NCBI GenBank assembly: GCA_001783215.1
Contig: MFRA01000001.1
Location: forward strand, 221,449 to 260,991
Direction: 5' to 3'
DNA length: 39,543 bases
From: Candidatus Magasanikbacteria bacterium RIFOXYD1_FULL_40_23
GTDB lineage: Bacteria > Patescibacteriota > Patescibacteriia > Magasanikbacterales > GWA2-37-8
Positions 38,041 through 39,543 of the stretch are shown here, in pieces. Both the position numbers and the translations under genes were made by a program. Every line of letters begins with the position of its first letter. The stretch's first letter is position 1. The notes under the pieces are model-generated. The model saw only the letters and a program-made list of their open reading frames with translations, was not told the DNA's origin and ran no database searches.

Positions 38041-39312
38041 TTATCTGCGTCTGCGGAAATTTCTATTTCCTCCACTACCTCCACCGTGGCCACCAAATGG
38101 TCGTCTTGGCGGAAAGTTTCCTCTGCGATTATTATCTTCTTCTTTAAAGAAGCTAGGCGCAGAATTTGCTCTGCGAGGAGGCAGGACCGGCAACGCCATA
38201 ATTGGAATTGTCTTTTTAATAAGTCTTTCAATTTGTTTTATATCTCCACGTTCATCTGGAGCAGCAAAAGAAATAGCTTTACCAAAACTTTCGGCACGAC
38301 CAGTACGACCAATACGGTGTACATAATCTTCGGAATTGTCTGGCAAATCATAATTGATTACCAAAGAAATACCAGTTACATCGATACCGCGAGAAGCGAT
38401 ATCTGTAGCAACAAGCACTCTATATTTACCACGTTTAAATCCTTCCAAAGCTTCTTTGCGTTGTCCCAAAGATCTATTGGAATGAATTTCGGCAGCGGTA
38501 TGACCCATGCCGCGGATGTTGAGCGTAATTCTCTTGGCACCATGTTTGGTGCGAGAAAAAACAAGAACAGAACCATTGCTTTCGGACAAAATCTTATCAA
38601 GCAATTGAGTCTTTGCATCTTTGGCAACGATAAACATTTCTTGTTCTACATTTTTGGAAGAAGTTCCAGCCGGAGCCACTTCTATACGCAAAGGTATTTT
38701 CATGTAGCGACTAGCAATTTCGGCAATCGCTCTAGGCATGGTTGCAGAGAACATTAAAGTTTGACGATCTGTTGGAACCATTCCCAAAATTTGTTTGATT
38801 TGTGGCATAAAACCAATATCAAACATGCGGTCAGCTTCGTCTAACACCACAATTTTCATTCTGTTTAAAGTAAGATTTCTTTGATCAATATGATCCATTA
38901 ATCTACCTGGAGTAGAAACTATAATATGCGGACCACGAGCAAGCATCTGTCTTTGCTGGTAAGCAGAAGCTCCACCAATAAGAACAGCTGTGCGGAGACC
39001 AAGAGGTCTGCCAATTTTTTGCAACACTTCATCAACCTGCAAAGCAAGTTCGCGAGTAGGAAGCAAAATTAAACCCTGACCAGGACCTGTAATTTGAGAC
39101 AAGATCTGGATCATAGGTATACCGAAAGCAAGTGTTTTACCTGTTCCGGTTTGAGCAATACCGACGATATCTTTGCCTTGTAAAGCCTGGGGTATACATT
39201 GGTGCTGGATAGGTGTAGGCACCAAAAATTTCAACCTCTCTAGGTTGTCGAGTAATTTAGGAGCTATGCCAAGATCGCTAAAACGACCTGGCGCTGGCGT
39301 GTTGTGTGTCAT
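38041..39312 (-). CDS. DEAD-box ATP-dependent RNA helicase with a Gly/Arg-rich tail
   Basis: AQTGTGKTLAFGIP, VLDEADRMFD, FSATMPR, YVHRIGRTGRAE; C-terminal GGHGGGSGGNRNFRRRR. Confidence 0.97.
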   Translation of the reverse strand: MTHNTPAPGRFSDLGIAPKLLDNLERLKFLVPTPIQHQCIPQALQGKDIVGIAQTGTGKTLAFGIPMIQILSQITGPGQGLILLPTRELALQVDEVLQKIGRPLGLRTAVLIGGASAYQQRQMLARGPHIIVSTPGRLMDHIDQRNLTLNRMKIVVLDEADRMFDIGFMPQIKQILGMVPTDRQTLMFSATMPRAIAEIASRYMKIPLRIEVAPAGTSSKNVEQEMFIVAKDAKTQLLDKILSESNGSVLVFSRTKHGAKRITLNIRGMGHTAAEIHSNRSLGQRKEALEGFKRGKYRVLVATDIASRGIDVTGISLVINYDLPDNSEDYVHRIGRTGRAESFGKAISFAAPDERGDIKQIERLIKKTIPIMALPVLPPRRANSAPSFFKEEDNNRRGNFPPRRPFGGHGGGSGGNRNFRRRR

Positions 39313-39365
39313 ACTTGTATGTTTAGTGACCCGATATAACTATGGTCACTAATATTATGACACAC
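39304..39365 (-). promoter_or_regulatory. Start-codon-sequestering leader structure of the DEAD-box helicase mRNA
   Basis: GTGTGTCAT(39304-39312)/ATGACACAC(39357-39365) plus inner TAGTGACC(39324-39331)/GGTCACTA(39344-39351). Confidence 0.75.
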
Positions 39366-39420
39366 GAGAGATTCGAGTCCTTGGCGAACCTAAAGGCAAG
39401 CCAATGATTTAAGAAAGATT

Positions 39421-39449
39421 AGTATAGCAAATAAAGGGCATTTTGTCAA
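39421..39449 (-). promoter_or_regulatory. Promoter for the DEAD-box helicase
   Basis: Minus strand TTGACA-17 nt-TATACT. Confidence 0.8.
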
Positions 39450-39531
39450 GCTGTGGCACAACTAGCAGTAATCTAAACTACTGGAACCACCTAAATGGTA
39501 AAATATGGCTTTATCCATAAAGGTGGTATAT

Positions 39532-39543
39532 ATGTCAAATGAC
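39532..39543 (+). CDS. Possible start of a CDS truncated by the right edge
   Basis: AAAGGTGG Shine-Dalgarno-like followed by ATGTCAAATGAC. Confidence 0.4.

Noticed and set aside
38086-38757. 223-aa plus-strand ORF within the DEAD-box helicase gene
   Set aside because: Antisense shadow ORF of a strongly conserved gene; low-complexity translation.

Overview
AT-rich window that looks like a Patescibacteria/CPR-type (Parcubacteria-like) genome using the standard genetic code; lineage is an inference from gene content and style. Housekeeping genes: ligA (5'-truncated by the window edge), pilD/pilin/response regulator/pilM, cysS, CorA-like, a VirD4/TraG-like ATPase, dnaX, tRNA-Gln(CUG), folD, secD/secF, secA, thymidine kinase, msrA, a glutaredoxin-like gene and a DEAD-box helicase. 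Most notable: (1) a cobalamin-riboswitch-headed operon at about 21935-25655 encoding a transcobalamin-like DUF4430 protein, a beta-domain plus alpha/alpha-barrel intrinsic-factor-like surface protein, and an ECF-S-like membrane protein, with a PduX-like L-threonine kinase elsewhere in the window; (2) modular leaders made of conserved segments alternating with sequence-divergent, perfectly self-complementary hairpins, abutting the start codons of tdk and cysS, plus a related covarying leader before 13347; (3) a GC-rich island (about 8.1-12.1 kb) of short secreted-protein genes, each with its own promoter and leader hairpin, three of them followed by a covarying CACGA-CGAY-TCGTG hairpin; (4) a DEAD-box helicase whose start codon is inside a 9-bp long-range stem; (5) a parvulin domain inserted in SecD; (6) an in-frame double-palindrome element in two neighbouring genes; (7) a predicted outer-membrane-like beta-barrel protein; (8) a tRNA 3'-end duplication. 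All calls are by eye; no searches were run.
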